51,343 bases of DNA from Chara braunii. Its lineage: Eukaryota > Streptophyta > Charophyceae > Charales > Characeae. The DNA lies in contig BFEA01000308.1 of the NCBI GenBank assembly GCA_003427395.1, positions 1,629,926 through 1,681,268 of the forward strand, written 5' to 3'. Each line of letters opens with the position of its first letter. Position 1 is the stretch's first letter. A program made the position numbers and the translations under genes. Below the pieces are notes generated by a model that did not search any database, was not told the origin of the DNA, and worked only from the letters and a program-made list of their open reading frames with translations. This document shows positions 39,378-50,579 of the stretch, piece by piece.

Positions 39378-39410
39378 GTGGTCAAGCTTCAGCAGTGGGG
39401 CTTGTCAGGG
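39378..39410. repeat. 33-bp exact repeat next to a microsatellite, copy 2
   Basis: Identical to 37572-37604; downstream flanks differ. The shared block ends where the two sequences diverge after GTCAGGG. Confidence 0.7.
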
Positions 39411-39718
39411 GCGAGGTCCCACTAGCAACGGGATAGGATAGAAACAAGTTTGTGGGGCAGTTGAGTGACCCAAATCCTGCCCTGCAGTACTCGTGATCCC
39501 ACGGTCAGTATTTTACATGTATTTTACATGTATTACCCAAAAAAGTAAGGAGATCTTTGTTCTCCTCCTCCTCTCCTTAACACTGGGCATGCCCGTGACA
39601 AAGATAGCTTCCCGCCAGAATCTTTTCAATCGGTTGGGGGTGTGGCCAACCCCAAACGAGGTTGGGGTCGGCCTTAGGGCCTCGCCACACCACTCTCGAA
39701 TCTCAAAAAAATTCGAGG

Positions 39719-40131
39719 GCTGTCAGAACTTTTCGAGAGGGCGGTTTTCGAGAGAAAAAGGCTCTTCGCCACATAGCACACCTGAAATTTTCCTCTCGAA
39801 CATGGATGCTCTCCGCAGCCAGATTCGGTAGTGCTGTGTGGTGGAGCCAACTCTCGAATTGGAAGCATGTCAGGCACCTTCCGCTTCTCGAAGAAGGTGT
39901 ATTTTCGAGAGTTGCTTTCGAGATTGCGCTGCTCTCCTGCAGCGCACTACCGTCCAAAACGGCCTGACAGCTCTCGAAATGGACCACGAACTCGAGCACC
40001 GACGGGCGGTATCACGAAAACCCCAAAGCTGCAGGCTGGGCTCAAACATGGTTTCGAGAGGGCCCTCGAAACCGGCGTTCTAAAATAAAAATAAAAAAAT
40101 AAAAAAATAAAAAAAACGGCGTTCTGACAGC
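39719..40131. mobile_element. TIR element rich in TTCGAGA words (MITE-like, ~413 bp)
   Basis: GCTGTCAGAAC at 39719-39729 is perfectly inverted as GTTCTGACAGC at 40121-40131. The interior carries well over ten CTCGAA/TTCGAG words in both orientations, giving many local fold-backs. The outer sequence GGGCCTCGCCACACCACT at 39678-39695 and the word CTGACAGCTCTCGAA recur, inverted, at 46150-46260, so the family has at least one more partial copy. No coding capacity. Confidence 0.5.
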
Positions 40132-40136
40132 TCTTT

Positions 40137-40366
40137 TTTTTTTTTCCTTCTTTTTTTTAAGGCCCATGTGCAAGGCCTCTATCCTGGTGGTGGTAAGAGA
40201 ACCACCGGGATTGAGGCTTTGCCTGGCGGGTCGCTCCATCTATTGGTGGGGAGCATCACCTGCTGGAAACCGGGTCCAGCATCCCTTAGATACATCTTTA
40301 CAACATAGTACATCATTGCAAGTGACGCCCTTGTGCTGGAAACCAGGTCCAGCGTCCCATATCCAA
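40137..40366 (-). repeat. SINE-like repeat relative, copy 4
   Basis: A T-run (A-tail on the minus strand) at 40134-40158 is followed after about 65 bp by CGCTCCATCTATTGGTGGGG, AGCATCACCTGCTGGAAACC, GGGTCCAGCATCCC, and by a second GCTGGAAACCAGGTCCAGCG block at about 40333. The core words match the 35661-35812 family, but the body differs. Confidence 0.5.
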
Positions 40367-40524
40367 TTCTACTCTTCCACACCTATCCTGCAGCAGGGTC
40401 GGGTATTGGACGGGAACACTGGGGGGCACCAGTGGAGTCTCCCTCCATCCCCTAACCCCTGCCGTCCACCAACTAATCCTCAGGGCGCCAATTGTGTCAA
40501 TATGCTGAACATATACTGAGAGAT

Positions 40525-40713
40525 TTTGTGCTGAGAATCGGGCTCAGCATCCCAAGAAAAAAAGTGCCCCATCCCCCAGACACTCCTCTCCATCTATTGG
40601 TGGGGAGCGTCACCTGCTGGAACCGGGTCCAGCGTCCCTTAGATAGCATATTGACATACCGTACATCATAAAAATGCGACGCCATTGCTGGGAACCGGGT
40701 CCAGCGTCCCATC
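40525..40713 (-). repeat. SINE-like repeat relative, copy 5
   Basis: It repeats the arrangement of copy 4 about 365 bp on: CTCCATCTATTGGTGGGG, AGCGTCACCTGCTGGAACCG, GGTCCAGCGTCCCTTAGATA, then GCTGGGAACCGGGTCCAGCG. A GAATCGGGCTCAGCATCCC block lies just before it. Copies 4 and 5 form a tandem pair. Confidence 0.5.
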
Positions 40714-40799
40714 TCAAGTCAATTGAACCAGCCAATTCAACTACCCGCAACTGCCTGCAGGGCAAAAGTGGTCAGCAAGAAAAGAGACAACTTCTGAAC

Positions 40800-41012
40800 C
40801 TTGGTTGAACATGACTATCAGTATTCTGAATATGGAAGAACAGCAGAAAACAACAGGAAACTAGCAGGAAAACAGCAGAAGAACAGCAGAGTCAGAGAGA
40901 GCCAAGAAATTAGAGAAGGAGCAATATCAGAAGCAGCAGAAAAAAACAGCAGGAAACAGCAGATAGCAGAGAGAGCCAAGGAGGTAGAGAAAAGCAGACA
41001 ACGTAGAGTCTG
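40800..41012 (+). other. Purine-rich low-complexity stretch
   Basis: AGCAG/AACAGCAGAA-type repeats give a spurious Gln/Glu/Arg-rich ORF. No function recognised. Confidence 0.5.
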
Positions 41013-41054
41013 CTGAGTATATACTGAGTATAATATACCAACCAGCGTCCCGGC

Positions 41055-44000
41055 TCATGACAATGGCAGTGCTTCTACCAAGGACAACGGGTGGGGGGGG
41101 AAGGGGCCTGCGAAGTCCTGGGCTGGTCGTAGTGCGTCGCCGGGGTCCACCTTGGTCCAGTCATGAAAGATCAACTGATAATCTCTTACCATTCCCTCCC
41201 GGGGTTCCTCCTGTGGTTCCTCTTCAGACCGACAAGTCCCGGACCATTTTACCTCAGCCACCCATCCTTCCCTTTCCCCTCCCAGCCAGTCTTTGCTGAA
41301 ACAGGAGATAATCCTGTTCATGTCCCCCCAGGTATATGACTGATCAAGCTTGTCTTTAGCTGGTTTCCATTGGGTTGCAATTTCATGTTGGACCAATGTT
41401 CATACTTGTTCCATAGCTTTTCCGTCCTCTACCCCGCGCCCCCTCTATCTCAAGGATACATCGTTTCCACCATATGGTCCATAGGATGCTCCGCCTACCC
41501 AATTTGAACATATTTTCTGCAAATGTATTTCCCCGGACTTGAGGGTAATATCCTAAGAGTATGGCCCTCCAATCCCAAGGCCATGCCATGCCGGGAACAA
41601 TATGTCGCCAAATCCTATCCCAGCTTCTCCATAATAGCACTGACGCAGGACATTGGAGAAAGATGTGCTCAATAGTCTCCGCTCGCCTCATCCCAGGGAA
41701 GCCTTGGAGGCATTCGTGGCACCATGGCAGTGCTTTCCCTTGTTGTTCCAAACGAGTGTGGTCTATCAGCCAGTCATTGGTTGGTAGACATCTGTGTTCT
41801 ATTTGTCATTGGAGGACCGAGATTTTGGCGGGTCTGCAGTTATAGTGAGCAAACCATCGGATGAGTTTAAGCAAGCTGCGGTCTATGTTAAGATGGCGAT
41901 ACCATCTGTCTTCCACGAGGTCCCGCAGTCTGCGTTTAGGTCTGAGCATTCGGTAGGCTGATTTGGTTTTTAGACTAAGTAGTGTCAGTGTGTTTGCCTC
42001 CCCTTTCCTGACCGGGTTGTCTTGATTCCATCGCCACTCATCTGGATCTAGGGGGAGGTCCTCGATTGGGATCATTGGGCGGTACACCCTCTGGTGGCAT
42101 CCATCCTCAATGACCCGGATACGATACACACCCTTTCGTTTTTTCCATGTGAAGGGTTGTTGATTCCACTGTAATCTATCGTCCTTTTGAATGGAGAAGA
42201 CTTCTATTAGCACGTGTTAGATCCGTAAGGTGCACGCGCCCCGCCTCCCTCTCAAGGTCGGGTTGCCCCACCCAATATCCTTCCTTTATACAGGGGCATT
42301 TTCTGAGGATGGTGTACCAATGAAGAGGGAAACTCTCGATGAGCTCGTTGAATGCCTTCCCAGTAAGATGGCAGCACCGCAGCCATGTATGTATCCTCTC
42401 TATACTCTTTCAGCTTCCCGCCTCCTTATCCCAAAGGTCCCCGACCCTTCGTACACCATGTTTCACCCAACCTTTCCACGGGGCATCCGAGCTGTTCCGC
42501 ACACACCCCCCGGAATCTGTTATTAGGCGGTTACCAAAAAGGGGTTGCCTGAATAATTTTTCCCACCTCTCTGGTGCCGGTCGAGCTGGGGGGGGGGGTT
42601 CTTCCATGTGCGTATAAGGCGCACCCATTGTCTGTCAGTTGGGTCCCCATTCCTATACTTCCTTGGTAACCTCCAGTACCTATCTTCAAGCCATACTCAA
42701 TGGTCAATCTCAGGTGGGGTTTCCGGGGCCAAATCGGAAATTTGTGCCAGGGCTAGGGGGTCTGGCATTATGTGGTCGGGTCTACAATTCCAAGTCCTCC
42801 TCTACTCCTGGGCTAAATCATGGATTCCCACGCCACTCGGCTTATGGCGTGAGATTTGTTACTGTCGCCTCTCCAGAGGAAGGCCGCCAACTATTGTTTC
42901 AGTGCTTTGAGTCACCCCTCACTCAAGGACCATAGTATGGCCTTGCACCAGAGAGTGGCTAGGACCACGTTATTGATGACGAGTGCCCGACCGAAGATGG
43001 AAGTGCATTTGTTGTTCCATTTCTCCAATTTGGTCTGCGCCGATCCGGCCAACCATTCGTCATTGGATGCTGGTTTTCCATTAGCGGTGACTTGTGCCCC
43101 CAGAATTCTCAGGGGATCGTCATGGGGGAGCCATGTGATTTGTAGGTATTTCGGGGTTCTTCCCCCTTGGTGATGCATCCACCACCCTACTTTCTTCTGT
43201 CCCCAGTTCACAGACATATCTGATAGCTGGCAAAACTTGTTCATAAGCTGCTGAATTTCCTCCATATTGGATTCTGTTGCTTCTATCATTATGGTAAGAT
43301 CGCCTGCGAATAGGGAGCAGATAGGAATTGCTTCCTCGGGGATATTAGATTTCTTAATTCGAGAGATAACTTTTTTATGACGAAGGTTAGCTAACAATGC
43401 TTCCATTATCACCAAGAAGAGATAGGGGGCAATAACGTCTCCCTGCCTCACGGATCGTTGAAGCTCAAAAGGTGGTGTTACTGACCCGTTGACCTGAACA
43501 CAGGTAGTGGCATGATTATGGAGGATCTTGATCTAGCGCCGGAAGATAAGTTCGAAGTTCATTTTTTCCAAACATCTGTCTAAAAAGTCTCAGTCTACGT
43601 GGTCATAGGCTTTTTCAAAGTCTGTGAAGATAATGACCGCGTTGGCCTGATTCCGTCACGCTAACTGAACCACGTTGTTAACTAGCAAGATGTTCTCTTG
43701 TATGTTCCTACCGGACATGAATCCTGTTTATGCTGGGTGTATGACGTCCTCCAAAACTGTTGTCATGCGATTGGTCAGCGCTTTAGAAAACATTTTATAT
43801 ACGAATGTGAGCAGTGTGATAGGTCTATAATTTATGATATTCATTTTATCACCTTTCTTATATAGAAGAGATAGTACGTCTTTTCCCACGGTTTCCCCCA
43901 TTTCTCCGGCCTCTCACACGTCCTGATAATATTCCCACAAGTCGGTACTCAGATCTGTCCATGTGGTTTCCCAGAATTCTTTGGGAAAACCGTCTATGCT

Positions 44001-45510
44001 GGGAGTTTTCTCTTCCTTCATTTGGAGGAGTGTTTACCACACTTCTTCTTTTTTCAGCTCTCTCTCTAGCTTGTCACGCTGATGTGGGGATATGTGCCAC
44101 AGTGTTGGTCCATTGGAAGTAGGAAGTTTTGTATCTCCCTGATTCTCTCTTCCCCATGCGGGGATGGGATTTGGGACATATATAATTGTTTAAAGAACTT
44201 CCTGGTGATCAGTGTACATTGCGTTGTATAGGTGGTGATGATGTTGCTATCATCTGGGTCAAGGAAGACCTCAATGACAGTCCTCCGTGTACGTGCGGTG
44301 GCCATTGAAAAAAAATAGGTGTCCATTGAAGCTTTGTGAGTGAGTTTGGTCATTTTCCCTCTGATCCGAATTCCTTGCCATCTGTGCAACGTGTATTGTA
44401 GCAGTTGGTTTTCTGCTTGTTGGATGAAAGAAGTGAGATGCTATCAATCTTGGGGGGAAAGGGTAGGATATTGTGACTCTGCCTTTCGTTCTAGGGTTAT
44501 AAGTTCATTGTGTGCAGTTATTTCCTGATACTGTCGTAAGACTCCTTTGGCTTTTGAGAATTCCTTATATTTTTCGGCTAGGAAGATTAGGCCATTATTG
44601 AAACATACAAGACGAGAGTCAAAAATGTGTTTTTGTTGGGCCAAAATTCCCATTCAGACCGAATCATCTGTGAAAAGGATAAGTCCTTAAGCAAGGAGGT
44701 ATTCAACTTGAAGAAGTTTGGCCCTTGATATGACTTTTTCCTCATTGTTAATATTATCCCACAAGTCTTATGGTCTAGTCCCGGGTGGGGGTTGCGTGAG
44801 AGAATTAATGCCCATCATAGGGCCCCCTCCAGGTCGTTAAAGAGCAGGATAAGGTCAATGCGAGATTTTGATAGTCCTGCTGGGTCACTGCCTCGTATGC
44901 ACGTGAAGGCTCGTTCTTGGGGGTGCAAGCGGCAGACTGAGACCGTCTCGCCGAGGTCTGCAAGCATGTGCTCGTCTTCTGTCGCCGTGAAGTAGGGAGA
45001 GTTCTGGGGGTTCCATCTGTCTAGCCTCTTGTCGGGGGTAGCATTAAAGTTTCCTGCTATGATTAGAGGAATACCTTATGGGACTTGCGTTCCTATCCTC
45101 CCCAAGAACTCTCTCCTTTCTCTTACTGAATTTGGTGAGTAGATACAGAGGATAGATAGCAGTTCGAATTCTAACATTCCTAAGACAGAGGCCCAACGAC
45201 CCTCTTCTTAGTCCACTATTCAGTGAACTGGCTGAAATTTGGAGTTAGGAGGGACCCAGATTGCCACGCCAGCTGAGCCAGGTCTTGGCGCGTGCGCTCT
45301 AATGGCGCTGTGAGGCCAGACCTGCCTGTGAGCCCTGTTATGTTCCGGGTTGTCTTGCAGATGAGTCTCTTGTATGCAGATCACATCTGGCCAACGCCTG
45401 CCTCCTATTCCTTTGAGCTGATCCCAGATGGTTTGGTGTTTTTCAGGTTTACTTGTTGCCAAGCCATTTACACTGATGGAGCGCAGGTCCAGGTCAACTG
45501 AGTCTACACA
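41055..45510 (-). pseudogene. LINE-B ORF2 remnant (endonuclease, RT, zf-RVT)
   Basis: Endonuclease pieces: LRSISVNGLATSKP near 45490, VICIQETHLQDN, GSAGVAIWVPP. RT pieces: motif B RQGDVIAPYLFLVIM, then SLFAGDLTIMI, where codon 43302-43304 is GGC, so the first catalytic Asp is Gly. The thumb reads GRALVINNVVLATLWCKA. The C-terminal part has WKKRKGVYRIRVIEDG near 42130 and a zinc-binding zf-RVT pattern (WCHEC..ETIEHIFLQC) at 41740-41660. Stops and shifts occur throughout (for example around 44650, 44390, 44040, 43500, 42900). It would have encoded the nicking and reverse-transcribing protein of the LINE and is dead. Confidence 0.8.
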
Positions 45511-45602
45511 TTTTCATGCCTGATTTCTGCAGTATAATGTTTCAAGGTCGTCCATTTCTGCGTCTGATTGGATCATCATAGTAGATGTCATTGTTTGACC
45601 TC

Positions 45603-45983
45603 TCATTTGTCCAGGTGTAAGACCTTTTTCCGCACCATCCGGCACAAGCATCTGCAAACGTCATCTTCGGACCAAAATTCGCTGGCTTTTATTTTTGCGC
45701 ATTCAATTTGTAGGTCCAGAAGAGCGTTGTGGCTATAGCAGCCAAGGCTGGCAGATTTGTTGGGTTCAAAGAGCAGGTAGAGGTCATTCCTTGCCATCTG
45801 CTCGTCGCAGCAATCTTCAAATCTCAGGCCAGGCCTTGCTCCAGGAGCATAGTGTTTGGGGATAAAGACATGCATTTGGCTGGTAAAAGCCTTAACTCTT
45901 TCCCAACGGTCTCCCGCCTGGGGCGCGAATTCCCATCCGTGTAGTGTCACCCCCCCGTACTCTCCTACCGAGGAGAGACCCAA
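45603..45983 (-). pseudogene. Possible ORF1 C-terminal remnant of LINE-B
   Basis: This 126-residue ORF lies immediately upstream of the LINE-B endonuclease on the same strand, where ORF1 should end. It reads VTLHGWEFAPQAGDRWERVK, MHVFIPKHYAPGARPGLRFE, NDLYLLFEPNKSASLGCYSH and ends DDVCRCLCRMVRKKVLHLDK. No DUF4283 core or zinc knuckle is evident. Its position is the main support. Its left edge meets the TTCGAG-type repeat at 46150. Confidence 0.4.
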
Positions 45984-46149
45984 CTCCCACCCTCATGCGG
46001 ACAGTCCAATTGTAGGTGTTCAAGTATCCAATCAGCCACCACTTGAACTTTCTGGTCCAAGCTCATTTCTTGTGGGGGGGCATCAGGGTCAGCCGGGTCT
46101 TTCGGGGATTCCTCCATTTCAACATCAGGGGGAGGTGGGGATGTGTCCT

Positions 46150-46260
46150 GACAGCTCTCGAAGACATCCGAGGTTTTATTTTTCGGGAGGTTGTGTGGCG
46201 GTGCCCAACTCTCGAATTTTCGAGATTCGATAGTGGTGTGGCGAGGCCCTTAGGGCGTCG
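46150..46260. repeat. Partial inverted copy of the TTCGAG-rich TIR element
   Basis: CCTGACAGCTCTCGAA at about 46148, CTCTCGAATTTTCGAGATTCG at about 46209 and AGTGGTGTGGCGAGGCCC at about 46232 are the reverse complement of the left end of the 39.7-kb element (39678-39740). The interior is shorter and rearranged. Confidence 0.6.
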
Positions 46261-46269
46261 CGGCACGGG

Positions 46270-46402
46270 ACACAAAACGAAAAACGAAACGAGTGCATCT
46301 TCTTGCAGAAAATGGCCAGGTTCATCGGCTGGCTGTAAATAGTAACGAGTGTATTTTGCCCCTTTCGTGGGCAGATGCACTTGTTCCGTTTTCGTTTCGT
46401 GT
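46270..46402. mobile_element. Fold-back element with ~30-bp imperfect inverted arms
   Basis: The left arm 46270-46300 (ACACAAAACGAAAAACGAAA then CGAGTGCATCT) is the near-perfect inverse of 46373-46402 (AGATGCACTTGTTCCG then TTTTCGTTTCGTGT). A 72-bp loop lies between. It is non-coding and lies between LINE-B and LINE-C. It may be a MITE or snap-back insertion. Confidence 0.6.
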
Positions 46403-46625
46403 GAGACCCTTGTCCCACTGGATAGAAGATTTTCAGCATTTTACTTGCTGTTGTGCAATTATCTCATTGGGTGGAGCCCTCCTTCAATCACAAAGTATAT
46501 TATTCCAGAAAATGTGGCGGTTACTTTGTTCACTGTTTTTGCAACCTCCCATCCCACCACTCCTCTCGATATATATCTCCTGATGCACCCCTACTCCATT
46601 TCTATCTTACCTCGTGCGAGGAACA

Positions 46626-49600
46626 TCACTCTCTACTGGAGCAACAAGGTTTTTTTTTTGTCCCTTTCAGAGGGGATCTCGAGGGGGTCCAACTCCAACT
46701 TTGTGGGTCGAAGGGTAACATGGCAACTGAGGTTTCCGGTCGGTACACCAGTCTTTCTTTTCCATCTTCTATCACCCTGATTTTGAAGATCTGGTTTCTT
46801 TCAATCCACTGAAACGGGTCACGGCTGCCCTCCAACCGATTTCTCTCTCTTACTGCATAGAGTTCAATAAGTGCATCCTCCTGACGGAGCTCGTGAACCA
46901 AGCCGACCCACCCTTTTCTCTTGGCTATTGCAACCCAGTCCCCCTCTTGCAGTTTAGGTCTCTTCTTGAGGATGCGATATCAGTCTAGTGGGACTGAGAA
47001 GATCAGATCTTTCAGATGGTCCTCCCTTGCACGGGTGTATTTGAGTTGCTCTTTAAGTTGGTCCACTTTTTTCCAATCCCGCTCTTGCTCATCCCACAGG
47101 TCCCCGACTTTGGTGATCCCATTTTGTACCCAATTCTTCCAGGGCACTGTTGTGCTGTGCAGAACTTTTCCCCTCGTGTCCGTTACCCACCTATTGCCGA
47201 ATAGGGGCCGCCTATATACCTCCTCCCATCTGTCCGGGGCCCGTTTGTCTGGCAGGGGTAGTCTTTTCCAGTTTCTTATGAGCTCCGGCCATAATGTGTC
47301 TCGGGTTGTACTTGTTCTGCCTTCGGATCGCGGGAGAGCCCAGTATCTGTCTTCTAACCATAACAAGGGGTCGACGTAAGGAGGTGTTTGTGGAGCCAAT
47401 CTTCTGATTTAGTCCAGTGTCAATGCACTCCATGGAGAGTATGATTCCATTATGAGTTTTTTGATCCATTTTAGGCTGAGCGATGCTGTCTGCGTGGAGG
47501 GGTCGATAATGCCTAGTCCTCCTTGGGATTTGGGCTGAATGACTGAGTCCCACGCCACTCTGTTGATTGCTGCTGGTGATTCGTGATGTCCTCTCCAGAG
47601 GAAGGCTGCCACCTGTCTTCGCAATATTTTTTTGTGCTTCTTTGCTTAGGGGCCATATTAGTGACTTGTACCACAGTGCGGCTAACACCACGTTATTTAT
47701 TACTAAGGCTCGTCCAAATAGCGAGGTGTGTTTCCCTTTCCATGCCATCATTTTTTGTAGGGCCGGTCCTGTGATCCATTCGTCATTTGAGGGTGGGCGG
47801 TTTTTCGCCGTCATTTGGACCCCTAAGACTCTGACCGGTATGCCCTTATCCAGCCAGTTTACTTTAGGTTCCTCCGGTGGCCTTCCACCCTGAGAGTGTA
47901 TCCACCATCCTTGAGTTTTACTCCCCCAGTTTATGGCCATATCGGAAACTCTACAAAATTTATCCATTAGTTTGCGAGTTGCCTCCATGTTCTCAAGTGT
48001 GGCTGGCACAGACTGCTACCATTATTGTCAGGTCATCCGCGAAGAGGGTGCAGATCGGGAATGCTTCCTCAGGTATGGAAGTTACCCGGATCTTTCTCAG
48101 GTCCTTGTGTTGCCTTATATTTGTGGCCAGAGCCTCCATTATTATCACAAAAAGAAAGGGCGCTAGAGGGTCTCCCTGTCTCACAGAGCGGGACAGCCGG
48201 ATCTTTGGTGCGAGACTGCCATTGATTTGAACCCTTGTGGTCGCATTCCTGTGGAGTATTGACACCCACTTCCTGAAAATCGGCCCAAAGTTCATCTTGT
48301 TGAGACATCTGTCGAGGAAGAATCAATCTACGTGGTCATATGCCTTTTCAAAGTCTATGAAGATTATGGCCGCATTTTGATTATTTTGTTTGGTTAGCCT
48401 TAGGAATTCATCGACTAAGATAATATTTTCTTGGATATTCCTGTTCTGGATGACGCCAGTCTGGGTTAGGTGAATGATGTCCTCCATCACAGGAATTAGC
48501 CGGTTTGCTAAACTCTTAGCCAACATCTTGTAGACTACAGTCAGAAGCGTTATTGGTCGATAATTTCTGATGTTAATCTTGTCTCCTTTTTTGTATAGTA
48601 GAGTTAGGACTCCTTGGCCCACCAGTTCTCCCATCTCCCCTGTTTCCCAGACTTGACAGTAGTACGACATGAGGTCCTCATCCAGTGTGTTCCACATGGT
48701 CTCCCAAAATTCTTTCGGGAAACCGTCCGTGCTGGGTGTTTTCCCCTCTTCCATTTGCATCATCGTTGCCCATATTTCTTCTCTAGCGAGGGGTCCCTCA
48801 AGTTTGTCCCTTTGTTGTTGGGAAAGGCGGTGTTGGAGCGGGCCAAGGAAGTCCTCTACCGCTTTGGTGTGTTATTCTCCCCCGGGCTCTGCAATGTGGG
48901 ATGAGAACAGGTCTTTGAAGAAATCTCTCGCAATCTCCACACACTGAGGGGTGGAGAGATTTGGGAGGTCATATTGTGCCCAAGGGTTCAACAATGCTTC
49001 TATCGTTGTTCTTCTTGTCCTGATTTTGGCCATGCTGAAAAAAAGGGTGTCCATTGTTGCCTCCGTTTGGTGCCTTGTTAGTTTCCCCCTGATTCGTGTT
49101 CCGTTCCATCTGTGTTTTGCATAGTCCATGAGTTTTTCTTTCAGTTCTGTTACCTGCGTGGTCTGATTGTCTGTTTGGTTTTGGTCTTCCAACTATTGGA
49201 TTTGATTTAGCAGTGTCATTTCTTGTTTGTTTTTGTGGAATTTTGAGTAGTCTTTCCATTTTTTTGCCAGAAAGAAAAGGTCGTTATTGAACCAGGTTAT
49301 TTCCGAATCTATTATTTCTTTTTTCGTTCGCCAGTAGGACCATACATCCCTTATGTATGTTTTAAATTGAGTGTTTTTTAGTAGGGAAGTGTTTAATTTG
49401 TAATAGCCCGGTCCCTGATCCGGTCTTTTTCGAAAGGTCAATGCAATCATGCATGTCCTATGGTCGAGACCCGTGAACGGGCTGGGGGGGAGGATTGTTG
49501 CTATTTGGAGGGCCCCCTCCAGGTCCTCTGAAATGAGGATCAGATCTATCCTGGATTTATACTGTCTGGCCGTGGTGCTGTTTCTCTAGCATGTGAAAAC

Positions 49601-50351
49601 TTTCTCTTTTGGATGGGCTCGTCGGTATGTGTCATATACCCTCAGTGAGTCACAGAGGTTCTTGATGATTCTTTCGTCCTCTTCCATGTACCAAGGACAC
49701 GGGGTGGGAGATTGCAATCTGTCCAGCCCTAGATCCGGGGCTGCGTTATAGTCTCCCGCCAGAATTACAGGGATGCCAGCAGGCAGGCGCCCTTTTATTT
49801 TACCAAAAAATTATTTCCTTTCCCGGACATCATTTGGGGCATAGAGGCATACCACGCATACGAGCTCAAGCTCTAGCTCTAGCATCACCAATGAGGTTAT
49901 CCACCTCCCTTCCGATTGGTCTGTCTCTGAGTACACCACTTCTGCCCGTGATTCTGGCGGGACCCATATGGCCACCCCCGCACTCCCAGAACTGAGGGCG
50001 AATGCCTGGATTTTTTGGTATGGCCATACCATTTTGTGCGCTCGCAGGTGCTCAGGTTTATCCATGGTGTGGGTTTCCTGCACACAGATTATATCTGGCC
50101 ATGTTTTACCTCCTACCCCCCCGCAACTGGTCTCAGATCGTCTTTGTTTTGTCTTGGTTAGTGGATGTTATACCATTAACGTTAATGGACCGCAAATTGA
50201 GGTCTGCAGCCTCCAGTACTTGTCTCCAGTGCTTATTTCTCTGGTAAATTGCCTCGATGAGATCCATAACTCCCCTACTCCTCACCGTGCGGAAGATTGA
50301 AGCAGGGATAATTGAGGAGTCTCGTAGGGCAGAGATGGATTCTGCACACAA
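46626..50351 (-). mobile_element. LINE-C: second copy of the LINE-B family, 3'-truncated
   Basis: It runs from the endonuclease start near 50351-50190 (LRSINVNGIT) to a C-terminal piece ending at about 46626, where the zf-RVT region present in LINE-B is missing. A short T-run (46650-46659 on the plus strand) lies within the last piece. No ORF1 was recognised beyond 50351. Homologous pieces with LINE-B include GSAGVAIWVPP, SIFGRALVINNVVLA-LW and RIRVIEDG. Confidence 0.82.
46626..50351 (-). pseudogene. LINE-C ORF2 remnant (endonuclease, RT with intact ADD)
   Basis: Pieces on the minus strand: endonuclease 50351-49811 (LNLRSINVNG, MQETHTMDKPEHL, GSAGVAIWVPPES, CVVCLYAPND), linker 49450-48872, RT 48763-48323 (GKTPSTDGFPKEFWE, GVLTLLYKKGDKINIRNYRP, NIQENIILVDEF, motif A IFIDFEKAYDHVD), RT 48295-47993 (RQGDPLAPFLFVI, motif C LFADDLTIMV), thumb 48009-47580 (FGRALVINNVVLAALWYK), 47624-47409, 47399-46980 and 46901-46626. 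All breaks are stops or one-base shifts. Motif A and motif C aspartates are all present, unlike LINE-A and LINE-B, so this copy is the best guide to the family's active site. Confidence 0.82.
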
Positions 50352-50535
50352 CGGGGTTAATCCTTCCTCACTGGGGAAGCAATCAATGCCCCATGACTAT
50401 GCTATATTCGTGTTATACAGGGAAGTTGTCTCCAGGGGAGCAGTGGCTGAGGCTCTTCCAGCCTAATGGGAAGAGGCGTGCGTATAAGTGTTGTACTCAA
50501 TCTCATAATTGGAGCCTTCGGCATTGGGCCCTTTA

Positions 50536-50575
50536 AAAAAATAAAAATAATAAATAATAAATAAAAATAAAAAGA
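50536..50575. repeat. AT-rich (ATAAA)n run
   Basis: About 40 bp of imperfect AATAAATAA repeats immediately left of the 50580-51063 TIR element, a typical insertion environment for small DNA transposons. Confidence 0.7.
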
Positions 50576-50579
50576 CTTC

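Larger units (their letters stand above)
41055..45983 (-). mobile_element. LINE-B: L1-type retrotransposon, heavily degraded
   Basis: The minus strand contains, from right to left, a possible ORF1 tail (45983-45603), endonuclease, RT, thumb and a zinc-binding C-terminus. All are broken by many stops and frameshifts. Closely related pieces in the same order form LINE-C (50351-46626), so both are copies of one family lying head to tail on the minus strand. Confidence 0.8.
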
